The translations under genes and the position numbers were made by a program. Shown here piece after piece: positions 63,554-64,000 of a stretch of 64,000 nucleotides of DNA; position 1 is the stretch's first letter; every line of letters begins with the position of its first letter. A model generated the notes under the pieces. That model did no database searches and was not told the origin of the DNA. It saw only the letters and a list, made by a program, of their open reading frames with translations. The DNA is from Chamaecrista fasciculata (lineage: Eukaryota; Streptophyta; Magnoliopsida; Fabales; Fabaceae), in the NCBI GenBank assembly GCA_003254925.1, contig QANZ01017317.1:69277-133276 (forward strand). Reading direction: 5' to 3'.

Positions 63554-63856
63554 TTGAATTTCAAGATGGACTGAACGGGGCCAAAGATTTCGTCTTTGGC
63601 TATCAACATGTCATCCTGAACATTGGAGAACACAGTGGGCTGCACGAAGAAGCCTTTAGAGCCTAATCTGTCACCACCACATTCAAGAGTGGCGTTACTT
63701 TCGATTCCTGATCGGATGTATCTGAGAACTTTGTGAAATTGTTCAGTGTCAATCTGAGGACCCTGTTCTATGCCTTTCTTGAAGGGGTCTCCCACAGCAC
63801 GCCTCAAAGCACGTGCCTTTGCTTTCTCGACGAACTCCTCGTAGAGACCCAGCACA
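63554..63856 (-). pseudogene. Displaced copy of ALDH exon 8
   Basis: Minus-strand copy of parent positions 54781-55070. The encoded peptide ([20 protein letters not shown] and onwards to ILKFK) is identical to the parent across about 97 residues. I counted four base differences, all silent (Val, Phe, Ser and Asp codons). At the 5' end a 23-bp block found in the parent between TGCTGGGTCT and CTACGAGG is missing, which shifts the frame. The Cys triplet and upstream exons are absent. At the 3' end the donor GTGAGT has become GTCAGT and intron similarity stops within a few bases. The frame reads on into unrelated sequence. It is either a captured exon fragment or a remnant of a second ALDH gene. 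Confidence 0.85.
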
Positions 63857-64000
63857 ATGGTTGGTTACTCGGATAATTTGGTTTCTAATTACACAAGTTG
63901 GAATTTAACATCTGCAATTAAATTACGTTCATGAACCACCTCTTACCCATAATGGGTTCATTATCTAATAATCTCTGCCTGTGTGTTTGTGTATATATTT
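63857..64000. other. Window end, no gene seen
   Basis: Short AT-rich end. No further ALDH-like exon is visible upstream (to the right) of the exon 8 copy. Confidence 0.4.

Noticed and set aside
63412..63855. Functional minus-strand ALDH gene
   Set aside because: Only exon 8 is present, with a 23-bp frame-shifting deletion, no Cys triplet, a broken donor and no exon 9 within reach downstream.

Overview
This is a window of a eudicot plant nuclear genome. It has AT-rich intergenic DNA, multi-exon genes with GT-AG introns, many (AT)n microsatellites, and abundant MITE-like and LTR-like repeats. Every gene product belongs to a known land-plant family. I cannot name the species from the sequence alone. 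Four single N bases (29105, 29608, 44750, 45373) show it is draft assembly.

I rebuilt nine protein-coding genes by joining exons in frame; their lengths match their families. In order: a nucleobase-ascorbate transporter (minus, 1920-7432, 14 exons, 532 aa); a type II ROP/RAC small GTPase (minus, 17811-19606, 8 exons, 216 aa); a HIG1-domain mitochondrial protein (plus, 24737-26011, 88 aa); a ubiquitin-conjugating enzyme of the plant UBC4/5/6 group (plus, 31178-33182, 186 aa); an LRR receptor-like pseudokinase (plus, 37067-39187, 637 aa); a class II trehalose-phosphate synthase (minus, 39807-42515, 845 aa, with a spliced 5' leader up to about 45000); a mitochondrial ALDH2-type aldehyde dehydrogenase (plus, 51864-55416, 535 aa); an intronless U-box E3 ligase of the PUB18/19 type (plus, 56979-59093, 704 aa); and the small proteasome/BRCA2-associated protein DSS1 (plus, 61939-63172, 73 aa). 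The genes are functionally independent housekeeping, signalling and stress genes. Two belong to the ubiquitin-proteasome pathway besides DSS1 (E2 and E3), but nothing suggests a cluster.

The space between genes is dominated by foldback (inverted-repeat) elements. At least nine separate ones (near 9.3, 16.5, 20.8, 26.5, 46.5, 49.6, 50.4, 53.6, 60.0, 61.1 and 62.6 kb) have arms built from imperfect direct repeats of about 29-33 nt, usually beginning with a TTTGGTCC-like motif. Two of them lie inside introns (ALDH intron 6 and DSS1 intron 1). Other repeats include a Tourist-like MITE with a TTA target duplication (10902-11258), a Mutator-like MITE with an 11-bp target duplication (28619-28800), a long perfect-looking hairpin (46892-47120), two LTR-like segments (about 14.8-15.4 and 21.5-23.7 kb) and several local tandem duplications.

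The most notable single item is a reverse-strand copy of ALDH exon 8 at 63554-63856, about 8.5 kb downstream of its parent. It differs from the parent at only four aligned bases, all silent, yet it lacks the neighbouring exons and carries a 23-bp deletion.
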